Shown piece after piece: positions 18,631-27,460 of a stretch of 64,000 nucleotides of DNA (the first letter of the stretch is position 1; every line of letters starts with the position of its first letter). Position numbers and translations under genes: made by a program. The notes beneath the pieces are model-generated. The model saw nothing but the letters and a program-made list of their open reading frames with translations. It did no database searches and had not been told where the DNA came from. The DNA comes from Streptomyces fodineus (lineage in GTDB: Bacteria; Actinomycetota; Actinomycetes; Streptomycetales; Streptomycetaceae), in contig NZ_CP017248.1 of the NCBI RefSeq assembly GCF_001735805.1, positions 9,486,001 to 9,550,000 on the forward strand, in the 5' to 3' direction.

Positions 18631-19614
18631 TCATGCGAGCAAATGATCTGCTACTGCTGTGTCCGTCACAATTCCGTTGAACAGGCCGGTCTTTAGAGCT
18701 GCGGAAGTGGCGGCGGCCCGCTGCCGGCCGTCGGCCATGAGAATCACATCGGGTACGCGTCGTAGTTCTTCGAAGCTGATCGCGATGATCCGGTCGCTCA
18801 GTTCCGGGGCGACGATGTGTCCTTCTGCGTTGAGCAGCCTGCCCGATACTTCGGCACATGCTCCTCGGTGCCGGTACTCCTGGCGCTCGGATTCGCCGAG
18901 GGCGTCGTAGACGGTCGACAACCCTGGCCCCCATGCGCCGACGGTGATGATCGCCTTGGTGATCTGGCCGAACCGGCTGACGGTCTCTGCGATGCCTGGC
19001 TGCTGGCGCAGCATGGTGGCCGCGGCACCGTCGGGCAGGAGGAGAGGCGCGTAGATGGGGTAGGCGGGGCCGCGGGCCACCGACGCGGCTCGGCGCACGG
19101 TCTCCACGGCGTTGGCATCCACAGGACGCAGCGGCGTCACGCCACACAGTTGCACGACCGTGCACCGGGGCAGGGTGGTCAGTTCAGGGCCGAGTGCCTC
19201 GATCTCGGGGCCCCAGATGAGCCCCAGCACGTCTCCCTCGGTGACGATCTCGGCAAGCAGATCCGCCGTGACCGCGCCGAGTCGGTGAGTGACAAGCGCC
19301 GCGCCTCCAGGATCGTGTGCTCGTGAGATGAAGACGATGGCGTGGCGGAGGCCGTACCGGGTGCGCAGGGCGTCGGAGCGTTCGGCGTCGAGTTCGGCGG
19401 GCAGGCGGACCTCCAGCCGGATCAAGCCGTCGCGGACGGCGGTCTCCAGGGTCCGGGCCACCTTGAAGCGGCTGATACCGAATTCTTCCGCGATGTCGGT
19501 CTTGGACTTGCCCTCGAGATAGAACATCCGGGCTATGGCGGCCGTCTGCACCAGTTCCTCCGGGCCCGGGTGGTGTGCGCGGGCTCCGCTCTTCGGGTTC
19601 GGCTGCATGGGCAT
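18631..19614 (-). CDS. SorC/DeoR-type sugar-binding transcriptional regulator
   Basis: About 327 residues from the ATG at 19614 (GTGAG upstream; an ATG at 19644 is also possible). The N-terminus holds a helix-turn-helix (AAIARMFYLEGKSKTDIAEE, then FGISRFKVARTLE). A large effector domain of the SorC family follows, with GLIWGPEIEAL, GQITKAIITVGAWG and a closing GLFNGIVTDTAVADHLL. Regulators of this family sense phosphorylated sugars and usually control a nearby transporter or catabolic operon. None is seen here, so its targets are elsewhere or lost. It converges on the broken methyltransferase. Confidence 0.88.
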   Translation of the reverse strand: MPMQPNPKSGARAHHPGPEELVQTAAIARMFYLEGKSKTDIAEEFGISRFKVARTLETAVRDGLIRLEVRLPAELDAERSDALRTRYGLRHAIVFISRAHDPGGAALVTHRLGAVTADLLAEIVTEGDVLGLIWGPEIEALGPELTTLPRCTVVQLCGVTPLRPVDANAVETVRRAASVARGPAYPIYAPLLLPDGAAATMLRQQPGIAETVSRFGQITKAIITVGAWGPGLSTVYDALGESERQEYRHRGACAEVSGRLLNAEGHIVAPELSDRIIAISFEELRRVPDVILMADGRQRAAATSAALKTGLFNGIVTDTAVADHLLA

Positions 19615-19719
19615 ATGGCTACTCACTGATCGTCTTGACGACATTGTCGGTCGGACGCGCGGTGGAATGCATCGCTTACGCCAAGGCGGGTGCAGGGATG
19701 CCGAGGGCCAGGACGGTTG

Positions 19720-20196
19720 TCAGCCCCCGTGTGTGTACCTGCGCGAGACAACGGCCCTGACCCACTTGCCGCCGCCCCTCTCGCGTGCGCAGGTCCAGGA
19801 CTCGGCGAGAGCGGCGATGATCGCCAGTCCGCGCCCGTGCTCGTCCTCGCGCCCGGCCACACTCTGGACAGGCAGGACCGCGGACCCGTCACGGACCTCG
19901 ATGTGCAGCGCATCCGGGCGCAGCGCCAGGTTGAGGGTGATCGTCGAGCCTGCACCGTGCTCGCGCTCCGCACGTTCACTCAGCAGCTGAGCGCCGTAGC
20001 GGATGGCATTGGTGACCAACTCGCAGACGACCAGCATGGCCGCGTCGACGAGTTCCTCGCCCTCGCCCCACAGGCGCAGAGATCCTTCCGTGAAGGCACG
20101 TGCCCGACGCGCGGAGGATGGGACTGCCCGCAGTTCCAGCGAGGCAGATGCGGCTTCTATATCAGGGGGAATGGCGTAATCCGCCACTGCATTCAT
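19720..20196 (-). CDS. RsbW-like ATP-binding anti-sigma kinase
   Basis: About 158 residues from the ATG at 20196, which has GAAGGG upstream and gives MNAVADYAIPPD; the frame is open to 20232. The single domain is HATPase_c of the anti-sigma type: ARRARAFTEGSLRLWG, then the N box VVCELVTNAIRYG, GSTITLNLALRPD, and the G box GRGLAIIAALAESW. Streptomyces has many such kinases, which phosphorylate STAS proteins or hold sigma-B-like factors. It could be served by either SpoIIE phosphatase at the left of the window, but no linkage is visible. Confidence 0.88.
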   Translation of the reverse strand: MNAVADYAIPPDIEAASASLELRAVPSSARRARAFTEGSLRLWGEGEELVDAAMLVVCELVTNAIRYGAQLLSERAEREHGAGSTITLNLALRPDALHIEVRDGSAVLPVQSVAGREDEHGRGLAIIAALAESWTCARERGGGKWVRAVVSRRYTHGG

Positions 20197-20232
20197 TTTT
20201 CTCGGCCCTTCAAGAAGGTGCGGCGAAACCAT

Positions 20233-21016
20233 TGAGGCACCGCAACGGCCTCAACGGCAGGATCCTCCGACTGATGCAGTGCGGAGATCCGAGAGCCGTG
20301 CGCGTCACATGCGACTGGGACGGGGATCTGACCGCGCTGCCACTGTGCTCGACTGAGCACTTGCCTCTCACATGTGCCCTATTTCCATTAAGGCCTCCCG
20401 CAAAGCGAGGTCAACAGCGGAAGGCCCGTTAGCCCAAGATTTTCAGAAATTGAGCGGTCAGTGCTCGAACGAGCAGAAGGCGGCCTGCGGCTCGTGACGC
20501 CATGCAGTGCGGTGGCTGCGTTCGGTTAATTCGGATGGAGACTGGGGGACACCGACTTCATGGGCGATGGGCGACCTTCATCGGCGACCTGAACCACCAC
20601 GTCCTCACGACGAGGACGGGGATGTCCGGCGGGGTCGGCGAGCTGGTCGGCGAGTTGGTGGACGAGCCTGTAGAAGGTGGCCGGGGCGGGCGGGCGCACC
20701 GAGCCGTCGCCAAGCGAGACGAGCCCGGTGTTGTATCCGTCGGTGTCCGGCCAGGCCTGGGGGGGCGAGCCACCGGGTGCTGCCGGCGGGACGGATCCAG
20801 GTGGAGCGGGAGAGCCTGGTGCCGGTCGGGGAGACGAGGGCGCCGTCCCCGGCCGACACCAGGGTGTTCAGCCCGCCTGGGGCGGCCCGGCGCGCGTGTC
20901 CCGCCGGCCGGGGTCGTGGCTGCCAGACGAGGACGGGAGTGAGCGCGATGCCGAGCACTCCCTCACCTGCACAGAGGGGGACGAGGCTTCCGGGACGCCA
21001 CGGAGCTGACAAGACG
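20233..21016. other. Gene-poor stretch with possible transposase-like relic
   Basis: No intact gene. On the minus strand about 20635-20765 reads DTDGYNTGLVSLGDGSVRPP followed by APATFYRLVHQLADQL. The second part resembles the N-terminal linker region of Mu/integrase-core transposases. An adjacent frame near 20780-20880 reads LNTLVSAGDGALVSPTGTRL. The pieces are in different frames with no start. I see no inverted repeats bounding them. Confidence 0.3.
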
Positions 21017-22057
21017 TCAGAGCATAAGCAGAAGCCGCGTGTTCGGGATGAGTCTCCGGTTCACGCTGGTGCTCTGCACGAAGATCATGAAGTCGTCGTT
21101 GTGGTCAGGCTTGATGCGAACTTCCACGTCCGGCAGGCCGAGCAGGGCTCGGGCCTCGGGCCCCGCGTACACCCGGTCCGTCTTCTTCTCCAGCACCGCG
21201 ATCTGCTTCTGCGCCTGTATCTTCTCCGACTTGCTCAGCTGGTAGAACGCACCACCGGTACGGTAGGTGTGCCCGCATTCGATGACCCAGTCCCTGATTG
21301 CTGCATCACGAGTCACCGGGATCAGCTCGTACTGCGACTCATTCACCGGGGTGAGGCCGGCCGCCTTGATGGTGTCCTTGTTGACCGCCTCAGCACCCGT
21401 GGAGAACACTGCCCGCGATCCCCGGATGCCCTGGGTGCGCCCCACCATGAATTTCTCGGTGGCCTGCCGGATAACCTGCCCGGCCTCCTCCAGACCCTGT
21501 GTGCTCGTGGCGTCCCAGATGGCGATGTTGTCCTTGGGGAAACCGCACTGCATGGCCTCGCGCTTGCCCATCTGGTCAGGCACAAGGACGGCCAGCGTCC
21601 AGTTGTCCTCCTGTGTCTCGATCATCTCGGCCACAACCTTGACCAGTTCACGCGGATCCATGGCAGGAGCATCCGGGCAGCGATGGCTTGCGTTCTCCTG
21701 CCCGTCGGTGAGTACGAACGTCAGGAAGCTGTGGTCGCCGTACAGTTGAGCTGTCTGCGCCAGCTCATGCTGTGACTTCAGTGCGGCAGCCAGCAGAGCC
21801 GTCATTCCACCCACCCGGTACAGCTGCTTCAGCGACGGCATCCGCAGCACGTCCTTGTCGTAGATGACGCACTCCACCTTGTCCGCGAAGACGTACACCG
21901 TGACGCGGGTTTCCTGGTCCAGCTCCCTCGATCGGCGGGCGAGATAGGCAATCTGCTGGTCGGCCACTTCGACGACCTTGCGGCTCAGATGCGACATGGA
22001 CGAACTGGCGTCCAGTACAAGGGCAACGTGATTGATGTAGTTCTGGTTTCCGGACAT
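21017..22057 (-). CDS. Cytoplasmic von Willebrand factor A domain protein
   Basis: The 346-residue protein starts at ATG 22057 with a GAGGGGGAGC ribosome site. A VWA domain (about 8-195) carries an intact metal-ion-dependent adhesion site: LDASSSMS, a Thr in GGMTALLAA and an Asp in FVLTDGQENAS. The rest, about 200-346, contains a Cys/His-bearing segment (WVIECGHTYRTGGAFYQLSK), a Lys/Gln-rich helix and a C-terminal beta region. There is no signal peptide or membrane segment. VWA proteins of this TerY-like size often scaffold metal-dependent complexes; the partner here is unknown. Base composition and Lys/Gln use are lower in GC than neighbours, hinting at phage or plasmid origin. Confidence 0.85.
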   Translation of the reverse strand: MSGNQNYINHVALVLDASSSMSHLSRKVVEVADQQIAYLARRSRELDQETRVTVYVFADKVECVIYDKDVLRMPSLKQLYRVGGMTALLAAALKSQHELAQTAQLYGDHSFLTFVLTDGQENASHRCPDAPAMDPRELVKVVAEMIETQEDNWTLAVLVPDQMGKREAMQCGFPKDNIAIWDATSTQGLEEAGQVIRQATEKFMVGRTQGIRGSRAVFSTGAEAVNKDTIKAAGLTPVNESQYELIPVTRDAAIRDWVIECGHTYRTGGAFYQLSKSEKIQAQKQIAVLEKKTDRVYAGPEARALLGLPDVEVRIKPDHNDDFMIFVQSTSVNRRLIPNTRLLLML

Positions 22058-22449
22058 GGCAGCTCCCCCTCGTTCCGACTCGATGCTCCTACCGTCTCAC
22101 GCACCACTGACAATCGATCTTGGCTGCCAGCCTGGATGTGCAGCCGACCCGAGTAGGGGCACGGGTGGGACGCAGCACGAGACCCCGGTACGTCAGCGTC
22201 GTAGACCTGCCGGGCCGTCACGCTGAGCGGCCGGCCCGCGCGGAGGGCCCGGCGGGACGGCGGTACCCGTCTTGCCGGGACCGCCACCGCGAAGCAGTAC
22301 CCGGCAGAGCCGCACTTCCGGGCGCAGCGCTTCCGTGGCCAGGGGCGTACTCCGCCGGCTGGGGGAGCACGCCCCTGATCCGGCATCCCTGCCTGATGGC
22401 AGCGACGAACAATCCGAGCGTCGCGACGCCGAGTGGTCGGGGCGCCGGG
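22058..22449. other. Intergenic stretch, nothing recognised
   Basis: Only GC-rich shadow frames are present. The first 60 bases hold the promoter and ribosome site region of the VWA gene; the remainder shows no domain-like reading on either strand. Confidence 0.5.
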
Positions 22450-23277
22450 TCAGGGTGCGGTGAACAGGGTCGGGAAGCGGGGGGCCAGCCACGGCCGGGG
22501 GCCCCAGGCGAGGACGTGTCCCTGGGCGATGGCGCGCCAGGGATTGAGCCGGCCGAGTGCGATGAGGAGGAAGGCGACGGGATCGAGCAGGATGGTGCAG
22601 TCCGCGCGCTGCGCTGGTTCCCCCGGTGTCACCTGCACGGCGCCGTCGGCGAGCGACACGCCGAACGTCTCGCCCCCGCGCAGCCGGATCCGGTATCGGG
22701 CCGTGAGTTCGGCCGTGGCCGCGGGGTCCGCGACTCGCGGCATGACCGAGAGCATGAACGGCATGCACAGGCCCACCCTTGCCCGGTCGACCATGTGCGA
22801 ACGTTTCAGGGCGCGAGCCAGGTCGTATCCATGGCCGAGCATGTGCGTGAGCAGGTACGACGCGAGAACGGACCGGTTCATCAGGCCCAGGGGTGTGGCG
22901 GGTGCCGGGCCGTCTGCCGCAGGGCGCGACAGAGCGTCCAGGAACGCCTCGGCCTGCTCCGTGATCATCGTGGCGAGAGGCTCCGCCCGGCGTTCCGCGA
23001 AAACGGCGAGGGACTCCGCGTTGGCCTCGGCGAGGCTCTGGGGAGTTCCGTCGCCGTAGGGGCGCTCCCGCCCGGCTGCCAGGTCGGCCATCAGTTCGTT
23101 GGCCATGGCCAGGTGGGCGGCGGCCTCGCCGACGGTCCACTGCGACCCCGGCACGGCAAGCGCCGTGTCGCTCGCGCTCCGCACCAGCGTGGCGATCTCC
23201 TCGGCAGTGCTCCGGATCGCCTGTCCCAGCCCGTCGGGCAAGGGCCACGAGCCGTCCTGCCCTACCGTCGTGTCCAC
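22450..23277 (-). CDS. Mycothiol-dependent maleylpyruvate isomerase-family protein
   Basis: About 275 residues from a GTG at 23277 preceded by GGAG at 8 nt; the longer frame to 23361 lacks such a site. An N-terminal four-helix DinB/MDMPI domain has SQWTVGEAAAHLAMANEL and the metal-ligand pattern THMLGHGYDLARAL. An SCP2-like sterol-carrier C-terminal domain follows, with GGETFGVSLADGAV and DCTILLDPVAFLL. Family members use mycothiol, the actinobacterial low-molecular-weight thiol, in isomerisation or thiol transfer. The substrate is unknown. It stands alone. Confidence 0.85.
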   Translation of the reverse strand: MDTTVGQDGSWPLPDGLGQAIRSTAEEIATLVRSASDTALAVPGSQWTVGEAAAHLAMANELMADLAAGRERPYGDGTPQSLAEANAESLAVFAERRAEPLATMITEQAEAFLDALSRPAADGPAPATPLGLMNRSVLASYLLTHMLGHGYDLARALKRSHMVDRARVGLCMPFMLSVMPRVADPAATAELTARYRIRLRGGETFGVSLADGAVQVTPGEPAQRADCTILLDPVAFLLIALGRLNPWRAIAQGHVLAWGPRPWLAPRFPTLFTAP

Positions 23278-23798
23278 GTTGCTTGCTCCACTCCCCACCC
23301 GCGGGCACGCCCAACGTGCCTGCGGCGCTGGTACCCAACCAGACTCGGGGGCGTGCGACAAGTCCCCGCGCGCCCCCGCTTCGGTCCTGGTGCTCGGCGG
23401 CTGCCCGTTCAGTCGTGGGCTACGTCGACCACCCGGAGGCAGACGGGCGTGTAGGACGAGACCGCCGCGCCCTCACCCTGGAGAGCCGCGCGTCTGTCGA
23501 TGGGTGTTCAGGGGGCGAATGCCGCTGAGGGTTCGGATCGTGCACGGGCGCTGGTGCCCGCGTCTCGTGGCCGCAAGACGCATGGCTGGTCACATGGTGG
23601 GCGGCCGGACGAAAAGTGGGCCAAGCCGACGACAGCCTGGCAGACCGCGCCGAGCCGTACCCCCGCGCGGACTGGATCAGCCCGGTCGCCCAACCGCCGC
23701 CACGGGCGTGCCCAGCCCACCAGGTAAGCCCTGAGTGCGGAGTCCCTGTTCGGGGACGGTGCGTTCTACGGGTAGCTCAGGGGCGCGACCGGCGCGGT
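23278..23798. other. Intergenic stretch, no supported gene
   Basis: The reading frames here are Arg/Pro-rich shadows. One plus-strand fragment near 23415-23490 (GYVDHPEADGR, then RRALTLESR) loosely resembles the wing of a MarR-type regulator, too short to call. Confidence 0.4.
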
Positions 23799-24593
23799 TC
23801 AGGGGGTGCTGGGGGCGCGGTCTGCGTCCGGGGCCGGCAGATAGCTCGCCAGGCCGCGCAGGATGATCTCCAGGCCGATGTCGAACCTCTCGTCGGAGGA
23901 GTCCGTCACCATCAGCCCGGACAGTGCGCGCAGGTGGGGGAAGTGCTGCGCGGGCAGGGACGCGAAGTAGTTCTGCATCTCGCCGGCCATCTCGGGCCAG
24001 TCGGGGCGGGCCGCGGAGGCGGCGTTGCCGCCGTGCTGAGCGGCCCGGTCCCGCCACATGCCCTCCTCCAGGACGAACCCGTCGATGTAGGTGGAGATGA
24101 GGTCCCCGGCCTCCGCCGCGATGCGGTCGGGCAGCCCGGCGGTGCGGAAGATGGCCAGCAACGCCTCGACATGCGGCAGCAGTTCGGCGGTGAAGGGGAC
24201 GTGCCCCATGGAGATCCTGGCCATGTCACGGTGGGACAGCAGACGTCGGCGCCACGCACGGGCGAAGTCCCGTAGCTGTTCCTGCCAGTGCTCCGGATCG
24301 GGTGCGGGGAGCGCGTAGCCCTCGAAGAGCCGTGTGTACATGAGCTCCAGGAGGTCGTCCTTGGAGCTGACGTGGGCGTAGAGAGCGGAGACCGCGACCC
24401 CCAGTTCGGCCGCCACCTGACGCATCGAAAGGCCGTCGAGCCCGTGCCGGTCCAGCACGGTGAGGGCGGCGTCGACGACGCGCTCGCGCGACAGCGGCGC
24501 GCGTGCGGGCGCGATGTGGGCGCGAGAGGGGCGCTCGCGCTCCCACGGGGACGGCGGAGGGGGTGCGGGGGTGCCGGCGGCCGCGTCGCTCAT
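23799..24593 (-). CDS. TetR-family repressor of the divergent MFS exporter
   Basis: About 264 residues from the ATG at 24593 (the frame is open to 24674). A Pro-rich N-terminal extension of about 30 residues precedes the TetR helix-turn-helix (LSRERVVDAALTVLDRHGLD, then MRQVAAELGVAVSALYAHVS). The ligand domain is of the TetR_C type, with RRLLSHRDMARISMGHVPFT and GLEIILRGL near the end. It is transcribed away from the exporter at 24872. The shared intergenic region holds repeated AGAACAGTGTTCT-type palindromes, so it very likely represses both genes and is released by an exporter substrate. Confidence 0.93.
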   Translation of the reverse strand: MSDAAAGTPAPPPPSPWERERPSRAHIAPARAPLSRERVVDAALTVLDRHGLDGLSMRQVAAELGVAVSALYAHVSSKDDLLELMYTRLFEGYALPAPDPEHWQEQLRDFARAWRRRLLSHRDMARISMGHVPFTAELLPHVEALLAIFRTAGLPDRIAAEAGDLISTYIDGFVLEEGMWRDRAAQHGGNAASAARPDWPEMAGEMQNYFASLPAQHFPHLRALSGLMVTDSSDERFDIGLEIILRGLASYLPAPDADRAPSTP

Positions 24594-24615
24594 GGGGACC
24601 AGTCTAGGGACCGGG

Positions 24616-24628
24616 AGAACAGTGTTCT
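24616..24628. promoter_or_regulatory. Operator palindrome 1 (TetR-proximal)
   Basis: AGAACAGTGTTCT is a perfect 13-bp palindrome 23 bp upstream of the tetR start. The same core occurs at 24740-24750. Confidence 0.75.
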
Positions 24629-24651
24629 GCCCAGGGTGAGGCACCCCCCAC

Positions 24652-24670
24652 CAAGACGCGATATATCTTG
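24652..24670. promoter_or_regulatory. Inverted repeat CAAGA-N9-TCTTG around GATATATC
   Basis: CAAGACGCGATATATCTTG has 5-bp arms around an inner 8-bp palindrome GATATATC. A related TATATCT recurs at about 24692-24698. It may be a second regulator site or part of the promoters between the divergent genes. Confidence 0.4.
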
Positions 24671-24720
24671 TCACGGTCGAGAGATTGCGCTATATCTCAA
24701 TGAACGACGTTCTCTCGTTG

Positions 24721-24751
24721 AGCACTGTTCTGCTACGGTGAACAGTGTTCT
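24721..24751. promoter_or_regulatory. Operator palindromes 2 and 3 (exporter-proximal)
   Basis: AGCACTGTTCT at 24721-24731 is a one-mismatch copy of the operator. GAACAGTGTTC at 24740-24750 is a perfect 11-bp copy. The two centres are 19 bp apart, about two helical turns, which would suit two dimers on one face of the DNA upstream of the exporter. Confidence 0.7.
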
Positions 24752-24871
24752 TCCGAGTGTCCGGTCGGCCGCCTCCCTGGGCCGTACCAGCGAGCCGGGC
24801 AGTTTGCATCCAACCGACCACCGTGCCCGCCGACCCCTCACCGCGGCGCGGCCTGCTACGAGGAGTTTCCG

Positions 24872-26584
24872 ATGTCCACCACCGGTGTCGCGTCCGTCGA
24901 GACGCCCACCGACTCGCCAGCGCCCTACCGGTGGCGCTGGGCTGCGCTCTTCGTGATCCTCGCGGCCGAGGTGATGGATCTCCTCGACGCAGTCGTCACG
25001 AATATCGCCGGCCCCTCCATGCGGGCCGACCTCGGCGGAGGTGCCTCCACCCTCCAGTGGCTCGCCGCCGCGTACACCCTCTCGATGGCCGTCGGACTGG
25101 TCACCGGCGGCCGGCTCGGGGACATCCACGGGCGTCGCCGGATGTTCCTGACGGGAGCCGTCGGCTTCACCCTGGGCTCGCTGCTGTGCGCGGTCTCCGT
25201 CTCGCCCGAGATGCTGATCGCCGCGCGCGTCGTCCAGGGCCTGTTCGGCGCGGTGATGCTGCCGCAGGGCCTCGGGATGATCAAGGAGATGTTCCCGCCG
25301 AAGGAGTCGCAGAAGGCCTTCGGCATGTTCGGCCCGGTCATGGGGCTGTCCGCGGTGTGCGGGCCGATCCTGGCGGGCTGGCTCGTGGACGCCGACTACT
25401 TCGGCACCGGCTGGCGGATGATCTTCCTGATCAACCTGCCGCTGGGTGCCGCCGCCTTCCTCGGGGCGCTGCGCTACCTGCCCAGGGGCCGGTCCGGCGA
25501 CAAGCCGCGCCTCGACATACCCGGCATGCTCCTGGTCTCGCTGGCCGCGCTGCTCATCATCTTCCCGCTGGTCCAGGGCCGTGAGTACGACTGGCCCGGG
25601 TGGACGTTCGCGATGATGGCCGCGTCGGTGGCCGTCTTCGTCGCCTTCGCCCTCTACGAGTCGCGCCGCAGCAAGGCCGGCCGTGACTCGCTGGTCGTCC
25701 CCAGCCTCTTCCGCAAGCGCGGGTTCAGCGGCGGCATGACACTCGGGCTGGTCTTCTTCTCGACCATGCAGGGCTTCATGCTCGTCTTCAACCTCTACAC
25801 TCAGATCGGCCTCGGCTACTCGCCGCTGAAGGCGGGTCTGGTGATGGTGCCCTGGTCCGGCGGCATGATCGTCGGTTTCGGGGTCGCTCAGGGTGTCGTC
25901 CGGTTCGGCCGGGCCGTGCTCCAGGCGGGCACGGTGGTCATGGCGCTCGGCGTGTTCGGCGTGTGGCTGACCCTCGACATGGTGGGCGGCGGCGTCGGCC
26001 CCTGGCAGCTCGTGCCGGCCCTGCTCGTCACCGGCACCGGGATGGGCCTGCTCATGGCACCCTTCTTCGACATCGTGCTCGCCAGCGTCGAGCAGCACGA
26101 GACGGGCTCGGCGTCCGGCACGATGACCGCGATGCAGCAACTCGGCGGCGCCTTCGGCGTGGCACTCCTCGGCACCGTGTTCTTCGGCCTGCTGGGCGGA
26201 GGTATCGCCACCGCCGTCGACCACCACTCGGCCGGCCTGCGGGGTCAGTTGAGCGCCGTGCACGTGGCGCCGGCCGCCCAGGACCGTGTCGTGGCGGACC
26301 TGCGGCGGTGTGCCTCGGACCGTGCCGTCGCCAAGGATCCCGCCGCCACCCCGGCGTCCTGCGCCCGCCTGGAGGAGGACACCCGGTCCGCCGTGACGTC
26401 GCCGCAGGCCGGCGCCCGGATACCCGGTGCGCTGGAGACCACCGCGAAGTCGGCCTTCCGTAGCGGTTTCGGCTCCGTGATGAAGACGGTGCTGTGGATC
26501 GTCGACGGCATGCTCGTCCTGACGTTCCTGCTCTCCTTCCTCCTGCCGCGACACGCACGCCCCGAGGGCTCCGGCGGTCACTGA
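24872..26584 (+). CDS. DHA2-family (14-helix) MFS multidrug exporter
   Basis: The 570-residue protein has an ATG preceded by GGAG in cgaggagtttccg. Its fold is of the EmrB/QacA type: helix 1 with AAEVMDLLDAVVTNIAGP, motif A GGRLGDIHGRRRMF, motif C-like GPVMGLSAVCGPILAGW, about 14 hydrophobic segments and a long periplasmic loop before the last helix (about 460-540). Such transporters exchange protons for drugs or dyes. The divergent TetR gene and its operators indicate substrate-induced expression. A bulged hairpin follows the stop codon. Confidence 0.94.
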   Translation: MSTTGVASVETPTDSPAPYRWRWAALFVILAAEVMDLLDAVVTNIAGPSMRADLGGGASTLQWLAAAYTLSMAVGLVTGGRLGDIHGRRRMFLTGAVGFTLGSLLCAVSVSPEMLIAARVVQGLFGAVMLPQGLGMIKEMFPPKESQKAFGMFGPVMGLSAVCGPILAGWLVDADYFGTGWRMIFLINLPLGAAAFLGALRYLPRGRSGDKPRLDIPGMLLVSLAALLIIFPLVQGREYDWPGWTFAMMAASVAVFVAFALYESRRSKAGRDSLVVPSLFRKRGFSGGMTLGLVFFSTMQGFMLVFNLYTQIGLGYSPLKAGLVMVPWSGGMIVGFGVAQGVVRFGRAVLQAGTVVMALGVFGVWLTLDMVGGGVGPWQLVPALLVTGTGMGLLMAPFFDIVLASVEQHETGSASGTMTAMQQLGGAFGVALLGTVFFGLLGGGIATAVDHHSAGLRGQLSAVHVAPAAQDRVVADLRRCASDRAVAKDPAATPASCARLEEDTRSAVTSPQAGARIPGALETTAKSAFRSGFGSVMKTVLWIVDGMLVLTFLLSFLLPRHARPEGSGGH

Positions 26585-26609
26585 GCCCGGCAGCCTCGGC
26601 GAGACGAAC

Positions 26610-26642
26610 GGCCGGGCACCACCCAGCGGTGGCTGCCCGGCC
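26610..26642 (+). terminator. Bulged GC-rich hairpin after the MFS exporter
   Basis: GGCCGGGCACCACC (26610-26623) pairs with GGTGG-C-TGCCCGGCC (26628-26642) around a CAGC loop, with one bulged C. It begins 26 bases after the exporter stop. Confidence 0.65.
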
Positions 26643-26830
26643 GGCCCGTTTCCACCGACGCCCCGCCCGAGCGGGCCGCAAGAGGTCCCGCGCGTCCGTA
26701 CGAGGAGTTGCTGTTCCCGTCGACCGTCACGCGTAGCGCCTGCCGCACCGGCGCCCCGCGGGTCGCGGTGGCACATCGCTGCGGCATACTGACGCCTCAC
26801 CGCTGCAACAAAATGTTTAAGGAGGGGAAG

Positions 26831-27409
26831 TTGGCAGCCTGTTTCAGGACGGTCACACAAGTGGGAGAGGTGCATCTCGCCCAAGCGGAGGCCCTGGGGC
26901 GTGCCTTCCAGGAGGCGATCGCGCCCGCCACCGTCAACTACGACTTCGGTCACATTCGAGATGCCGCAACCAAGCTTCCGGACAGCGACATCGTCAAGTT
27001 GGTCCGCGGTTGGGGGCTCCAGGAGGAGGCGCCGATCCTGGTGATGGTGCTCTCCCTCAAGGATGCGGTCCGCCAGGCGCTCCCGCCCGAGGCGGCTCAG
27101 GCGTCGTTCTGGGACACCGTAGAGCGCGGCCTCGTGGATGCCTTCACCGGTCTCGCGGCGCAGGAGGGCGAACCGGGACTGGCTTACTACGAGGAGGGGC
27201 CGGACCACACGAGCTACTACCGCGATCTGTTCTTCGCTCTCCAGGACGAGGAAGCCGGGCCGTACCTGCGCGCCGTTGCCTTCTGCGCCGACGTCACCGT
27301 CGGCTTGGGCAAGTCCCGTGTGGGGAGCCTGGGCCTGACCGACACCGCACCGTTCGCGGTCCGGCTCAACGCGATCGTGGTGCGCCAGAAGCTCACGAAC
27401 GTGACCTGA
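26831..27409 (+). CDS. Conserved-looking protein of unknown function
   Basis: About 192 residues from a TTG at 26831, chosen because AAGGAGG lies about 5 nt upstream; an ATG at 26813 is the alternative. The protein is soluble, without a signal peptide. It contains VHLAQAEALGRAFQEAI, VRGWGLQEEAPILVMVLSL, YYEEGPDHTSYYRDLFFALQ and a hydrophobic end with VGSLGLTDTAPFAVRLNAIV. The balanced composition marks it as real. I do not recognise the family. It is followed at once by decayed oxidoreductase genes that do not seem functionally tied to it. Confidence 0.7.
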   Translation: MAACFRTVTQVGEVHLAQAEALGRAFQEAIAPATVNYDFGHIRDAATKLPDSDIVKLVRGWGLQEEAPILVMVLSLKDAVRQALPPEAAQASFWDTVERGLVDAFTGLAAQEGEPGLAYYEEGPDHTSYYRDLFFALQDEEAGPYLRAVAFCADVTVGLGKSRVGSLGLTDTAPFAVRLNAIVVRQKLTNVT

Positions 27410-27460
27410 CCTCCGGGCATCGTCGGCCTGACGCCTCCTCACTCCGCCGACGCACCGCGC

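Noticed and set aside
20605..20780. A definite Mu-type transposase
   Set aside because: The ATFYRLVHQLAD stretch is suggestive, but no integrase core, inverted repeats or single frame support it, so it is kept only as a low-confidence relic within the intergenic entry.
23400..23528. A MarR regulator relic
   Set aside because: Only about 25 residues loosely resemble a MarR wing, with no recognition helix. That is too little to support a pseudogene call.
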